Source: Larus michahellis
Lineage: Eukaryota; Chordata; Aves; Charadriiformes; Laridae
DNA: 64,000 bases
Assembly: GCF_964199755.1 (NCBI RefSeq)
Contig: NC_133901.1
Coordinates: 49,945,324 to 50,009,323, forward strand
Direction of reading: 5' to 3'
The notes under the pieces were generated by a model. It was not told the DNA's origin. It worked only from the letters and a program-made list of their open reading frames with translations, and searched no databases. The translations under genes were made by a program, and so were the position numbers. Numbering within the stretch: the first letter of the stretch is position 1; each line of letters begins with the position of its first letter. Below, piece after piece: positions 1-14,582 of this stretch.

Positions 1-3000
1 AGACCTGGTTATAATAAGGGGTTTGTAGCTGCTGTCCATACTCTGGTAGGTATTCACTCAGCTGCGAGAGAGAACATTGCAATCTAAACTTCGCTGTGGG
101 ATCTTTAGAGTCACACCAGGATGACGTGGGTGCTCACTTACGGCTTTTGGTGTTCAGATGATCCAAGCAAACACTGATCTGATCTGTGTTCACTTACAGA
201 AGTACAGTCAGGTAAATCAATTCATTAGATCATATGCAAGAAACTCCTAAGTCACCTTCTGAGAAGTAAACGCAAATTTATTACTGCGAGAAAGTTGGCA
301 AGGTTTTCAAGGGTTCCTAATAGCTGCGGTATTTAAGGGTGAAAGTAAGCCTGCTGTAAACTGAGTGAAAGGATGGACAAAATAGGTTTTCATCTTAGAA
401 ACAGCCATCTTCACAAAGTGCTGAGAAGCTCCATAAGTTAATTTTTATGCAAGACTTACATGAAATTCTTAGCACTGTTTTCCTAACTGGATTGCAGCTG
501 TTAGTTCGGGGAGGAGTTGTTCAACAAGCTTTCACGCTCTATGAAAATTTACTTCTCTCAAGTGGTTCAGCTTAAGTCCTGCGTGCTACCCTGTGTTCAA
601 AATAGATCCTAAGGCAGACATTGCATGTAATTAAGCCTTATGGCTGAAACCGCTGTCTTTAACTGATGCTGAACCTTTTTCTTGGGAATTGTCACTGCTT
701 GCTCAAGTCAATTTTGTGAGGGAGCTATTATAGCAGCTTGTGACAATAGCTGGGATTCATTACATGTCTCTACAGATCTTTATTAACTCCCCGATGTGCA
801 GTTCTGCTTTGAGAGAGGCTGGAGGTAGATCCAGGGAGCAGAGCGCTTTCTAACTAAGTAAAGAGCTGAATATGCCTCTGCATGTTTGCTGTAACCTGTA
901 CAGAGATGTTTTTGAGCTGACTGAAGAGCAAGAAGGAAGAAATAATACTAATACTGAAATTTTTCACTGTCCTGTTATAACTGCCTTCCAGAAGTGCTTG
1001 TGAAACTGAATTTTTGCTCTTTTCTGTGTGTGTATACATATATATGTTTATACTTAGATTGGAGTTTGGGTTCTTTCCTTTAAGCAAAGTAAAGTTAAAA
1101 TTGTGCGGGTAATATATTTGAAGTTTCTGCTATGTTGTGTTGGTTATGTAGATATTTGTTCAGGACCAGAAATTTCTATCACCTGACCCACGTGCACACT
1201 AACCTCCTGGTGTGAATTCAAAGGATGAAAATATGGAGGGGAAAATTTATCAAGATGTTTCCAGAGAGCTTTGAATAAATGATTATGTGATCACTGGGAA
1301 GCACATTTCCCAAGCAGAGGATGAGGTCACATTTAATGAAAAACTAAGTTGTTTTTAAGTGATTTCTCTGTATCTACTTAGTTGCTTAAGAAATAGTTAG
1401 GGGTTTCAGAGATTGGTGCTCAGCTACTACAGCGTGGCCCTGCTGAAGCAGTGTACATCAGTAAGTAAACTTCCATTTTGCAGCTTCCCACAATCACATG
1501 GATTTCATTGCTGCATTTAAATGCTTATCGCTATGGCCTGAGAGTCTCACTTATTATCAAAAGTAGATTTAAATTATTATTATTATTCCCTTTGTTTTAT
1601 CTTTCTCTCCCTAAAGTTCAGGAGAAGTCTGTGAATGACTTATCTTGCAGTGTTTGCCCTTCACCTCTTCATTTCTTGGTTTGTCAGGAAATGGAGGGGA
1701 TTCTGTGATACTGCAAGAGAAGTGCTCTCATATTTTCATCAACTTGAATTTGGGACAGACTGGGGCATTCAGGCTCGAAAGTCTAGGATGGGTGTTCACG
1801 CTGTTTTGAGCCTTTAAGGTTCCGGTCCTGTTTGTGTGTTTACCTATGCATACCTGCAAAGAGGGTGTCTTTTAGGATGTGAAATTTCTGTGTTGGCGGG
1901 AAGGCGTTTGAAAATGTTAATTGAAATGTCACAAACTATCAGGCTGGCTCCTGTTTTTTGGCTTTTTGTACATAGTCTTTCTGGAGAATGTTGTGGATTC
2001 CTGAGGCCGGCAGAGGTGAAAAAAGCAGAAAGAAATCACCTGGCTCCCACACAACTTCTCAATTATTCACTAGTGGGAGAACTGGGAGCTCTGTGGCTCA
2101 TGCCAAGAGGGCACCACTGGGCTGTGTATTTCAGGCTTTAGTTTTAATGAATGCTCCCTCTTTTAATCTTTCTCTGAAAACCATTGGGGTGTGTCTGGGA
2201 GATGGATATGCATCTTCAAACGCTATCTACCCTCAAGATTTTCACAAATCATTGGAAGAACATGCACAGTGCTGGGTATTGGCTGTGCCTGATGAGATGA
2301 ATTGGAGAGGAACGAAAGTGTCTGCTATGTCTAGAGATCCTGTGGGTCTAGATCATATAAGGGCTTGCATCGCCTAATGGTTTGGGGTTTTCACCCACCT
2401 TTCTACCTGGTTCTGCCTTTCTCTCTCTGCTTGTTTTAAAAAGAGTGTTTTGAAGTGTGTGACTGCTTTTCATGACCCTTTGTTTATCCTGTAGCAGTTC
2501 TTTGAACAGAATGACTCTAGTCTTGTTGAGGAACAGAAGCCCTCATGGAAGGCTTTTCATTGAGAGGGGGGAATATTAAATGCTGCTGCTCATCTCTTGC
2601 TCGGGTATGTTTCTGGAACAGTGGCATCATTTAGTGAGCAGAGGGAGTTAATAGCAAAGCAGGATAAAAAAAAAAAAAATCAACTTTTCAGAAAGAGGAA
2701 GAGTCCATGCTGTACATACTGCCAGGCAGTTGCCTTTGTACTGGTCTGTCTTTGGTTGTCTTGGTATTGGTCTGTCACTTAGTGCGCAGCATTCCTGTGC
2801 AATTGCTATTGTAACAAGTTCCCATAGCAAGTCATGGGAGAATCTAAGAGAAAGGGGACTGCTGAGACAGAAACCAAAGTGAGGGTAGAGAACACAAGAC
2901 AACAACTCCTCTCTCTTCTGTGAAATCACTCTGCTGTGTTTAAGTGGCTGCTGCTAGACTGTCTTGTCTTGATGGCCTAAACAGCCATTGTGGCAGAGAG

Positions 3001-6000
3001 TTAAGTATTAGTCTTTGCTCTGTCTTGTCCTTGATAGATAGATGTTCTTGAAGTTACAATGCGTTTGTGGGCATTGTTTGTAATGGTAGCCAGACTTGCC
3101 TCTTCATGGCAGTATACTGCCTCTTGGTTGGTTTGTGGTGAGCCCCAGAAGTGATACCAAGTTGAGAATTAGTTAATCTGACTTTCTTTGAACTGAGAAT
3201 ATGAGGATGACAAGCTGCAACTCTGTCATTGAGAATTCTGTGCTGGTATGATACAATTTTTATTTTAATAATCAAATCTCAGCAAAGTCCAGAATTCTTC
3301 ATGGTGTAAATGCTTGTATTTAGAGAGGCTGGGTTGCCTGTTAGTCTGGCATCATGTGTTCATCAGGCTTAACAAAAGCAACCTCAGTGTTATGCCTGCA
3401 TCCCAAAAAATACTCTCCGGAAGCTTAACCAGGATGAGAAATGTAACTGAGATTTGACAGATGGGGACAGGGCAAACCCAGGGCAGGCTGGGTGAAGGGC
3501 TGCTCTCACTAGAAGAGGAGCAGGGCTAGCGGGGGGGAGGCACTATCCATGGCTGGGTTTGGAGTGGGTATTTCAGTCTCTCTTGGAAATTCCCTTCTCC
3601 ACTGTCTCCCCTTGTCTCTGGCACATCCAGTGTCTAGTGTTTATTGCTGATGAGTTCAGCGTTAGGGATTTGTGTTTCTGCCAGGAGTGTGGTCCAGAGC
3701 CCAGGCTATTTCCTATGGAGGCCAAAACTGAGAAATGCGGGAAGAGGGAGGAGTATATGGGGTGTGTGCAGGGGAGGCCTTTTGTGTTTCTCTTTAGAGA
3801 TTAACTGGAGGCTGTCCTGTTAAACCAGGAACAGAACTGTGCTTTTAAGCTACCGGGTTAGCAGTGTGTGCCTTTGTATTGCTTTATTATAGAGGAACTG
3901 TTAACTCCACTGAGAACAGGGAATTTAATCCCTTTGATGTTTAGAGGAAGTGGGAAGGACGGTGAAAATAAATATTAGGATCTCATGCCTGGAAAACTGC
4001 AGAGCATGGGTACAAGACCATTTCCTGAACAGTAAAGAATTTACCTTCATGTCTCCTTGGATTTTCCCCCCTTCTGTTGTCTCTTTGCTAAGCTGCATGT
4101 TGCTGCCTGTCTTCTAAAATTATTCTTGTTACAGAAAGTGTTGTCTTTGGCTTGCTGCAGAAATTCTGCTTGCATCCCCTTTTAACTTCTCTCTCATAAC
4201 GTGTACAGGTTGACCTGTGGGTAAATCTGCACGCCTCACTTTTGTTTGAGGTGTCTGCAGTCATCTTTGCAGACAAATGCATTTCATGGGCTCTCCAGTT
4301 GCCCTTACAAACCTCAGTATGATGCGTGAACTAAGTACGCCACAGACTGAGTTTCCTTCTGCAGTGCTGGGATGCTGGCAGGCCGGTGGGAGAACGGTGT
4401 GCGCTGTGCGGAGGTACAAGCAGAGGATGGGGCTACACGGGCAGCCTGCGAGGGGAGCACTGGGTCAGCATTACATGGCACTGGGCCATATGGAAGGGCT
4501 CTCAGCTGAATTTGCTTTAACGCCATAGAACATGTTTTTATCTGTCTTTTGTCCACAAAGACAAACATGAGCTTCTGGGGAAACTGCAGAAAGTGTGAAA
4601 AACGTTGCTTCCCAGTTTGTGTCTGGGTCATTCTCAGAACATGTGGTGGTGCTGTTTCCCTTCTCTGATGGTTTTTTTTTTTTCACTTCAGCAATGTCCC
4701 GTTTTTGATATTTGTTAAGGTGTAGAATCCTTTACTCCTTCTGAAGTGCTGTAAGGCTATAACAGTTTCTTGTTTTTAACAGTTGTTGTGAGATGCCTTG
4801 ATGTACGTGTGGTATAAATGCTGGAGCCTTTTTGACCCCATGGTCACCTTTGTTCTTCTCACTTGCATGTGGAATCAAGCTGGTCTCCTTCATCGTGTCT
4901 TGAAGGTGGCAAGAACTTATCTGTTAGGTTCAGTCTTGCAATACTTTGGTATGTATACACTCAGCAAAGAAACTGTTGCAGGGCAGATGAGTTGCTTGGG
5001 ACAATTTGTCTGCCCACTGTTACATGGGCACATTGGAGCATTGTGTTTTGACACCACTTCCAGAAGACATCTGCATGAGGTCTTCCAGTGTTCTTGGATG
5101 GTTTCTGAGAGCAGGAAGGAAGACAAATTCCTGATCTAGCTTTATATTTGCATTAGGCAGTAAAATTAGGAAGGCCAATTCAGAAATTGTAATAGACTTG
5201 TATAGAGTGCCGCCTCTTTATTGTGAGGAGACACTGTAGTCATTTGCATCATCTCAGATGATGTTGACTAGTTAATCCATATCTGTAGGGTCATGTGGTA
5301 GGGAATGCAGGGTGGGAAATGCTTTTGACATAAATCTTGAACAGTTGCTTGGATATTGCAAAAACATTATTTCCTAATGTTGCTGCTCTGAGAGAGAGAG
5401 ACTAAGCACTCTGTGCACGAGTTGGTCAGCGTGTCTTTGCGAGTGAAGTATTTCAACAGTCATATGAGCATTATCTTAGGACTTGCCTTTTCTCTAGGCC
5501 TCGTCTTTGCTGGAGCTAAAATCCCGGTCAAGTACCCAGACCTGTGTGCGTCCCAGTAGCTGTTTAGGAGAGGCATTTGAGGGTGTTGGTCCTGTAGGTC
5601 TCTAGCATGCTGTTTACAGAAGTTGAAACAACTGAATACATCCTTCATGAGTAGGCAAGCTTTGCTTTGTATCTGTTGAGGTTGTAGATGGGGACTTACT
5701 GTTGACAGTTGTTGTCAATGTACACTTTTCTGTAATAGATGGAGCAGCTCCATCCTCAGTCCCAAGTGTGCCTTCTGCCAGGCGTTTGTTGTGGGCTCCC
5801 TGTCTGTGTTTATCATGCTCTCACTTTCATTGCTAGTGCCAGTTGTTCAAGTTGAGCACAGCAGAGAATCTTTATCTTTCAGTGGAGAAATTCAGCCTAG
5901 TTCCTGTCTCTTTTCTCACTTTTTTTTTTTTAACGGTGATCAGATGCTGCCTTTTGCACTTCTCCAGTCTCTTCCTTTCGGCTATCCAGATGTTTCCCCA

Positions 6001-6481
6001 GAGTAACTGAATACCAGTAGTTAGGAGGCCTCTGTGTTATCAGTGCCCCCCTTTATAAGCAAAGTCTACTATGTGAATGGCTGCACTTGAGGGTAAAGCC
6101 TTTATCCTGTTGCAAAGATCTGGCAGAGTTCTTTAGCTTTTCCCTCTGTAACCGTTGGCGCTGGATGGGGTCACGGTGTGGGAGTGGAGGATTGAAATAG
6201 AGGAGCTCTAAAGTCTCATTTCAGACTTGGTCTTCCTGAGATGGTGAAAGTGGGAGCATTTTTGCCTAATTAGGTGAACAGTAGATAGGATGGGTGACCC
6301 TCTGCTGTCAGGATGGATTTGATGAGTGACTCGGCTTTGTTTTCCAGGTGTCTTGGCTGTTAGAGAGGAATTAGCAGGATGGTTGTTCTTCTGAAGTCTT
6401 GTGCAGTTTTGAGGGAAGTGCGGGGAGAGAGAGAGAATAGTCTTGAAACCAAATCTCACCTACTTCTGCTTCTCTCCACAG
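1..6481 (+). other. CAMK2G: CAMK2G intron (partial, 5' end outside window)
   Basis: This is the stretch before the first recognisable exon. I looked for the calmodulin-binding/autoinhibitory exon of CaMKII, which should precede the linker, and did not find it, so the whole stretch is read as intron. The 3' end has a good pyrimidine tract and a CAG acceptor. Open frames here are short (at most about 130 codons), have no recognisable domain and do not sit between splice sites. A short ATT/TTA run lies near 1572 and a GA run near 5390. Nothing else could be supported. Confidence 0.75.
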
Positions 6482-6522
6482 CTGCCAAAAGCCTGCTGAA
6501 CAAGAAGTCCGATGGAGTGAAG
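6482..6522 (+). CDS. CAMK2G: CaMKII gamma linker exon (AAKSLLNKKSDGVK)
   Basis: This 41-nt coding exon starts the variable linker between the CaMKII regulatory segment and the hub. The acceptor is a pyrimidine-rich ...ctctccacag and the donor is a near-perfect AAG|gtaagt. The first two bases complete a codon whose G comes from the upstream exon, giving AAKSLLNKKSDGVK, and the exon ends on a codon boundary (phase 1 in, phase 0 out). The peptide is the conserved start of the variable region in vertebrate CaMKII alpha, gamma and delta; the N before KK fits gamma. The last lysine joins the next exon's KRK to make the KKRK nuclear localisation signal. Human gamma, as I recall it, has one more glycine (DGGVK); here there is a single glycine. 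Confidence 0.95.
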
Positions 6523-9500
6523 GTAAGTTCTTGCTTTCCCATTTCACTGTCTCTCCCACCACCTGAACAGAAGGCAGCCACTTTCTCTGGTGCCCATTCC
6601 CTTCCGGGGTAAAACCTGTCTTGTGGCTAGGATTGTTATGTTCAGTATATCATTATGAAGCCCTGGGTGGGATCTTAATGTTCCTTACGTGCACTTAATA
6701 CGTCACACAACTAGATAAGTGCACTATTGTACCAGCAAGATTTCTTTTTCCCCTTTCTCTGAAGTATGGAGAACTGGTCAATGCTGTGGAATAGAAAGAC
6801 CAAGGACTTGCTCAAGTGTGACACATGCCTCTAACTGTTCTGTTCGGTTCAGTGCAGAATGCTTCTGGGTATCGAAATTGCACAGAGCAATTGCCAGTGG
6901 CTGATGATACCCAGCAGACCCCATGACAATTTTTTTGTCTCCCCTCTTGGACAGATGCTGAAGGTTGAGCTGGGAAAAGGGATGGGGAAGGAGGAGTCCC
7001 CAGATGGTCATGTTTGGACAGAATGGAAACTGAGTCTTGTGTTAGAGTTCGGTCCACATTCCTGAGGGCCGGGCACTCTCCTGTTCCCTTCTGAGGGGAA
7101 TTATTTTTTTCCCCTACTTCACTTTCACTCTTTGTGTGCGTGGTCATCTGGAGGTCAAATAGGCCGTTCCCAAGGCTGTATGTTGTTGCAGGCAGTAGCC
7201 CTTTACCATCTGGTACTGAAGTAGAGACAGTTACGGGCTAGAGCCCTGTCTTCCCCTAACTGTTCCGAAGGATAACTGTCCGCCACACGGGAAAGTAGAG
7301 TTTGGTTTATTTGCTTGCATTTCCATTTGATGTCCAAACCTTTCTCCACAGGAAGAGTTCATATCCTGGTTTTGCGCTGTGAACAGTCCTCATTCTCCCT
7401 ATGCTGGGGTTTGACATGCACATTGCAGGACCAGCACACTTGTTCTCTCCTGCTCTCTGAGCCCTTGTCCATTTTCATCAGGCTTTATTTCCAGAGGGCT
7501 CACAATACAAGCAGGCTGCTGGAAAAAGAGGTGTTTTCAGAGGAGTTGTGGTTTTTTTGAGGACTGCTCTAGTAAAACATCCATTCTTGCAGTTCTGCTG
7601 TGTTCTGCCCTAATGACACCCAAGTCTTTGGGGATGGTGAATGGGGTTGCCCTCTGGGAACTTCTTCTCTACTTCTGCATGACATTGGAGACCTGCAGTC
7701 AAGAGTCTGCATGCAACTTCCTTGCTCCGAAGTATTAGAGCAGTGTTGCTCTGCAGCATGAGCCTGAAAGGTGTCCACGTGGGGCATCACTTGCTTTCAA
7801 CCAGGGCGGAGGGCCCTCAGAAGATTATTTTTTTTTAAGCTTCCTATTTTCCCCAAATGTCATCTATGTTCAGGTGTGGCTTTTGAGTCCACATTTCTAT
7901 AAGCTTTAAAACTCAGGAAGAAATTATATATTTCTTCTTAAAGCTGTTGTTTTGAGTAACTCTTTTGCTCAATAATGCAGACTTTTAGGAGTATAGGTCG
8001 ATTCTCCCCCAGTGCTAAGTTTGGACAAGATACAGAGCAGGTAGTGGTCTGGTAGTACATCCTTAACACTTTTGTTGTAGGATTTCTGTGGCTACATGCT
8101 TATCTCCTTCCCTGCTCCTACTGTCTACATGTACGGTGGTACTTCCCGTTAGTCATCCCATGGCAGTGTAGCCTTTTACCACTTCCACTTGCTTATCAGA
8201 GCAGTACTTGACACACTTGACTGCTGCGCAGCAGTCTCTGTGCTGGTCACTGTCTGGTTGATGGCCTCGCCATTGTTACCAGCCTACTTTTCATGCGTTG
8301 CTCCTTATGCAGGAAACTTGTCATTTTAGCTCCACTGATTTTTTCATCCTAGGTAGTTCTGACAAACAACTTGTGCCAGTGGCTGGTTGAGTTAAGAGAA
8401 TCTGGTCTTGCATTCCTTGTAGCGAACTATGATTTTCTGCCCGTTGCAGTAGTGCAGAGCACAGATACCATGACTTGAACACCAAACAGATTTTCAACTT
8501 TGTGGTATCCTTTTCAGTCCCACTTCCTGTGTAAATAATTCTACATCAGATGTAGCTTTAGAACAAGCGTTGCATGCTGTATTTTTAACTGTAGTCTGCT
8601 GCTGAGCACACGCCATGTGGTTAGTCTGTTTGCCATGTTCCCTCCAGATATGGAGACTCCTAGTTTGTTTGGTGATTGGGTGGTTTTGGGCTTTTTGGGT
8701 TTTTGGGGTCTGTGTGTTTTGTTTGTTTGGTTTGGGTTTTTAGTTTGGGGGGTTTTTTTGTTTGTTTGGGTTTGTTGTTTTTTTTTTTTTTTTTAAACTG
8801 TCTTGGAAATTAATTCCTTATGAAGATTCGAGAGAAAATGTGTTTGAGTTTCTTCTCTAGCTTTATCTGGTCTAGGGTGACTGTGCTCTATGAGAGTGTT
8901 GCCACAAATATCCACACAGTAGATGAGAATGGAAAGAGTATTTCTTCAAAAAAATGATGATTACACTAATATAAAAATTAATGGCTTTAAGCCCATTAAA
9001 AAAAAAAAACCCAAACCAAAACCATTGCCAGTTTGTTTTAATTTACTTTCTGTTCAAGGTAACTTTCACATCCTTTTGGCTGGTATTCAGATCTCTCTAT
9101 GCTAGAATCCTGCATTACTTGACAAATACAGCAGAAATTTCTATTACATAGTATTAGGCAAGTTTGAGTGAGGCCTATACTCAAGGCCTATTCTCATGTT
9201 TATTCCCAAGAACTCCATGAAAATATGTGTTGGTGAATATCTGAAGCAAGGTGCAGCATGTTGTTGCTGATTTAGCATAAATGAGAGATGAATGATACAT
9301 TAGTCATATGGGGTGATATGAGCATCCAGTGTGAGTTGTGTGGAGATGTAAGAAAGAAAGCACAGGTTTTGTTTCTATAGAAATGGCTTTAATCTTTTAC
9401 TAAAGCAATGGGGATGCATGCGTTTTTCTTCCATCAGACCATTTTGGAAGCGGGGAGGGAAAGCTTAAATCAGGAGGGGGAGGACAAGAAGGAAACATTT

Positions 9501-12500
9501 TTTATTCCAATATAGGTGTGTCCACACTGGGGTTATTTTGATAAATTTCCATGTGTATGACCCTCTTCTCTAGCAAACTCCTTTCCAAAATCTATTTGAA
9601 GCATTCCTGGTTTTCATTTTGCACTGCCGCTTCTATTTCAAGTACTAATTCTGCTAATTGGTAGATATTTCATCAGCTTGGCACTTGAGAACTTTTCCAT
9701 TATCTTAAATAATGAATGATTTAAACTGCCTTGAATCTTAAATTGTCCCTGCTCACCAAACCTTTGGTAGTGCTGCACTCACTTTCTTCAGGCAGAATTT
9801 GGATCCAAGCTGATGAAGTAGCAACAAGGGCGGGCCAGGTTTTATCCCCAAGGAACATGCTTTTCTGCTTTCAAATCCAGAAAGTGAGGCTAGAAGATAC
9901 TGGGTGACGAATTGCACGTAACATACCACGTGTCTTGTGGCCACCACTGTAGGTCCCAGGTATATATTTTTTTTTTTAAGATTCTAAATTTATGACCTAC
10001 GTTGTGCAGCTGCCATTTTAAAATTTACTGTAGATAGTTTCATGTCAAATGTACTTGCTTTCTTGTTCCCCTTTCTGCCTGTAATCTGGGCTTGCCTCCA
10101 CTGCAAGGTGAGGGAGGGGTTAAGGAATGGGCCGGGGCAGACACCTGGGTGAAGATTAAGGACACTTTATGCTCAATGTCCTTTCTCTCACCTTGTCAGG
10201 GTCTGGGCTCCCTGTAGTTAGTGTTAGAGTCCTACTGTTGATTTTCTTTGTCTCTGGGCAGCACTTCAAACAGCCCTGTTCCCTTTTTTCCCAAAGGGGA
10301 ATTTCCCTTCCTACTGGTGTTGAGGGGATGAGTGTGTTTCCAGTTCTAGCAGGACCCATCAGACCCATCTTTATAATCAGAATTTGTTAATGCACAAAGT
10401 GCTATTTTTAGTTAAGTATGTAATTATGAATATTTTAAAAGTAGTTCTTCTCTAAGCTCTTCATCAGTTTCTTCTTTTCTTTCTATTTTTTTCTGGGCAC
10501 TTTGTTTTGTGATTAGGGGACACAAAATGATGTCAATAATGTTTTTCAGGCCCAGTGTAACACTCTATGTACATAGTAACTTGTGGAGAATGCTATGGGA
10601 TGCAGGAGACTTTAACAGCATTCACTTGCAATGCTCTGCAAAATTTTGTTTTTGTTTTCTACCTTGTCTGCCGCATGCACGCGGTTTTCTTTCCGAGTAA
10701 AAGCAGAATAGCATAGCTGAAAGGAGAACTCAGCTGAAAGAGTAAAAATCCAGATTTTTGGTGTGACAAGGTCAACGTTGTAAAACCTGCCCTTCATCTT
10801 GCATAACTGCAAAGAAGCACCAAATACCACTTGTTCTGCTGTTTGTAAGGAATATTGTGGTAAGTGTACATTTTATGCCTGGTGGGTAGCAGCTTTCCCA
10901 GCCCTTTGCCCAGTAAAGAGACTGTGGAGAAGGCAGGATGCTCCGTGAGCTCACGTGGCTGCTGAGAAAGCAGTTTGTGAAAGTGGGCCTTAGACAGAGA
11001 AGGCACAGTAGCAAGGTGAACCAACAGCGAATCCTTAGAAAATCTGCACGGGTCAAGTAACATCCATGCAGTGACCAACAGGAGTTAATGCTCCTGTTTC
11101 TGTTTCTGGACTTTTTACGATCTTAAAGCCATGCTGTTTAAAGGTTGTTATGGTGAAGCTAAATGAGAAGAACCCAAGTTCAACTGAACATCACATTTTT
11201 AGGCTGAACTGTTTTGTACAAGATGCTTGGGGAGCACTTCAGATCTGTGTAAGTGCTGACATCCAGCAACACATTCTGCCCACCTTTGATGAATTTACTT
11301 TTTTCACTGCACTGTTGCAATGCCTCGAAACCCCAACTGAGATCAAGGGTCTGGTGTGCTTAGCACTGCAGTGATGCCTAAGCAGAAAATCCCTGCCTCT
11401 TAGCTTACAATTTAAATGGGCAAGCTGGCAAAGGGCAAGAGAGAAGATGGATTGACAAAGACAAAATGATTTGCTCAGCATCACACAAAAAGACGAAGGC
11501 AGAAGTAGAAAGAGGACCTCAAATCTGCTAGTTCAGGCTGCCTCTCACTGATCTGCTTTGAGTCCAACATTTTTTTTCCCTGCCTCAAGTGCTGAAATGA
11601 CAATAATCTCTACAGGAATATGAGTTGCAGCGAGCGTGATATTTTAACATAAATATGCTGTCAGTACCAAACTGGGGGACAACTACATGTAGAAGATAGA
11701 AATGCAAAAAGCTGTTGTAAAAAGATATCTATGTTAAGTGCCCAGAACTGTGAATGGGACCTTGCCTGGAATCATTCTACATCCTATAGCATCTTCTAGT
11801 ATGTTTTGTATTTTCTATAGTGCTCAGAATGGTTTACTATTGCCACTTCTAGTATTGCTGCTGTGCTGAAGGGACCGTGATTCTTCATGTTGTCTTCTGT
11901 CACCTGCTGACTTCTATTTATTGTTACCTAAAGCAAGAGTCTTCCTTAAGTTTCACTGTACAGAACCTGCTCCTCTTGAGATGAACACCTGAATTTCACA
12001 CAAATACAGAAATAGAACTTTAACAAACGTTCATCCCAGGGTTTGAGAGGGAAAATGTTGTCTGTACTGCTTTGGGAGACAAACAATTTTTTGCATTCCC
12101 TGGAATGTCTCTGCACTGCCTAGAAATACTTAGAGATGTGGCAGTGTTATAGAACGGAAAGAGATTTCTCTCTCTAATTAAACTTCTGTTGTCTTATTTA
12201 CTTTGCTAGGTTGCAGTCACATTACAAGAAAACCAAAAAGTTTTGCTCATTCAGCTGGTCACCTTGGGAGGGTGATGTAGATGGCACTGATGCAAGAGGG
12301 GATTGGGAGACTGATCTTGTTTTAGTAATTTCCTTGTGTATGTTTTGACTTAAGTTTTGATGCTTTAGCACTTACTGCCGTGCTTCATGTTGGCATTATC
12401 CAACCTGTCTTGAGTTGTAATAGTACTTTCATGCTGTGGTCTTAACACAGACCTCACTCCCCACCCTTTTCATCCTGCCTAGCAAGCTTTTCTTCCCCCT

Positions 12501-14582
12501 GTTATTATAGTAGTCAGTAATGTGCTTTCTGGGATTTCTACAATACATCATGTCATGTTAATAGACCAACGCTGTTTTAAATTTAGATTGTACCCTAATT
12601 AAATTCTGATCTGCAGAGGGTTATGTTTCCTCCTGTGTCAGAGTTACTTGTACCTCTAATACAGGACGGTGATAGTTTTCTGTATGGCTTGGTTGACTCT
12701 CCTTTCATACTGAACTTTTTGCTTGTCTCAAAGCATTTTCTGCCCCTTTTCTTATTTCTGTAACTCATTGGAAATCTATCTGAACTTCAGATGAGACGGT
12801 CTTCCTTAGAGAGAAGTTTCCTTGCAGTATCCATATGGCCTCTCTGTGTCTGCTACAACTTATAGGATACATTAAAAATAAAAACTGAAGTTTTGGATCA
12901 GTTTCTCAGCTGGTGTAAATTTCTACTTCTCCCAGTTAAAAATTCCTGGTTGTGACTGGGTACAGAGATTCCTCTGGGTTGTTGGTGGTCTAAGCATTGT
13001 ATTCATATACTGGTAGTACATCCTATTTTAGCTCTGTCTTGAGAAAAAGCCTGTGGAGAAGCTAAATTGTCCTAAAAGAAGATGAGAGGAATCACAAGTT
13101 TGTAAACCAGGTAATGGCAAGCCCTGTGTTGTGCCTCCATGAAGTGGAAGATTGGTGAGCCAAATGCTGAACAGATCAGTCTGTCCATACTGGAGTTAAA
13201 GATCAGATGAGGCAGAAGCTTTGCTAGCGTGAGTCCGTTCATGCAGTGGCTGTGTGATTCTGGGCTGTGTGGTGTGATTAGGAATGTGGCTCTGGGTGGA
13301 AGTTGAACGTGGGCACTTCTGCTCTCAAAGACATGCCAGGCTGTATGTGTGCTTGAGCTCTGATGTGAGGATAGCAGAGATAAAGGCAATATTCAGATGA
13401 AAGCTGTGAAAACTCGGTAAGTGTAAGAAATGGGGAGGTACAACTCCATGGCCTGTACTGCGTTCAAGGGCTGCTCCAGAGGTCGGGCATGGTAGTGTGC
13501 AGGAGTCCAAAGCTACGTAGCTGAGCCCACACCATCATAATTTTTGAGGGGGATGTGCTGTCCTACAGTACTCTATGAGATAGACTCTGTAGTACCTCCC
13601 CATGAATAGTAAGCATCAGAGAAATAGCCTAGATAGGACCAAAGGAGGAGGGCAGATGGAAAATGTACATGAAGACAGCGGGGGGAAGGGGCAGCATTGT
13701 AATGCCAGGCTCAGCTTGGACGGGATGACAGTAAGATTATAGTGAAAGAGCAGAGAAATGCATGCTGAGCCTGGTTTACTGGAGAGCGCAGTTTGGTGCG
13801 AAGGTGTCTTCGAAGATGACTGAAGATGTCTTTGAGCAACAGTAGAGTCCAAGAAGGTTGGGTAGTGTTTGAGCATTGCTCCCTGCTTGTTCTTCTCCCA
13901 GTACGTGAGAGCGCAAGGTGTTCTGGCTGTTGGGTGCCTCTTTGCCTTCCTTGCCTTTCCTTTATGTCTGAGCACGGGTGCACCTTGCCTCTCCAGTCAG
14001 CCTCAGTTTCCATGTGAGGGAGCCTTTCTCTTCCTCATGCTACACAGAGAAGTTCCCTTTTCTTTCTTTAGCCCTTGGGGATGTCCCTCCTGTTGTGCCC
14101 TCCTCCCTGCCCTCTGATTCTAGTTGCAAACAAACACACCTCTGATTCCTCCAAATGTGAACACAGGGGAGTTTTCTGCCTACCTCTTCAAGTGTGGCTG
14201 GGGAAACTGCAGAGTTTTCTGAGGTAGAAGAGCACATAGAGGCACCCCCTTGCATCCCACATCTTGTGACTATATATTCCTCCCTCTTCTCCTCTCCTTA
14301 TATCAGTGTGTGGGGCACCTGTGTTCTGACCTCGATGTTTGAGTGGATGGGGAATCTTCAACTCTGCCCTTTCCCCTGGTGTGTATTCATGTTCTTTAAC
14401 GGTGACTTCTCTCTGCATCTTCTCGTGTGTCTGTGCATTTCTGCTGCTGCTTATACCTGCCCCTAGGGGAGCATTATTGGCAGGGGGGCCCTTGCTGGCA
14501 CACTAACGTGTGAATAGTTTCTGTGCTTTTCTTCTCATCTCCTCTCTTCCCTTCTCTTTCCCTCTCTCAATGGTGTGTCCAG
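6523..14582 (+). other. CAMK2G: CAMK2G intron
   Basis: An 8,060-nt intron between two recognised exons. It includes a G/T-only low-complexity block at about 8661-8794 ending in a long T run, and an A-rich/CCCAAA patch near 9000. The last 60 bases are almost pure pyrimidine (cttctcatctcctctcttcc and similar), which suits PTB-type repression of the next exon (inference). No coding exon was recognised inside. Confidence 0.85.
8661..8794. repeat. G/T-only low-complexity block
   Basis: About 130 bases made almost entirely of G and T on the + strand, with repeated gtttgtttggg-like units, ending in a T run of about 15. It is simple-sequence DNA within a CAMK2G intron. A shorter A/C-only block at 23302-23357 reads as a similar pattern on the other strand. 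No function is claimed. Confidence 0.85.
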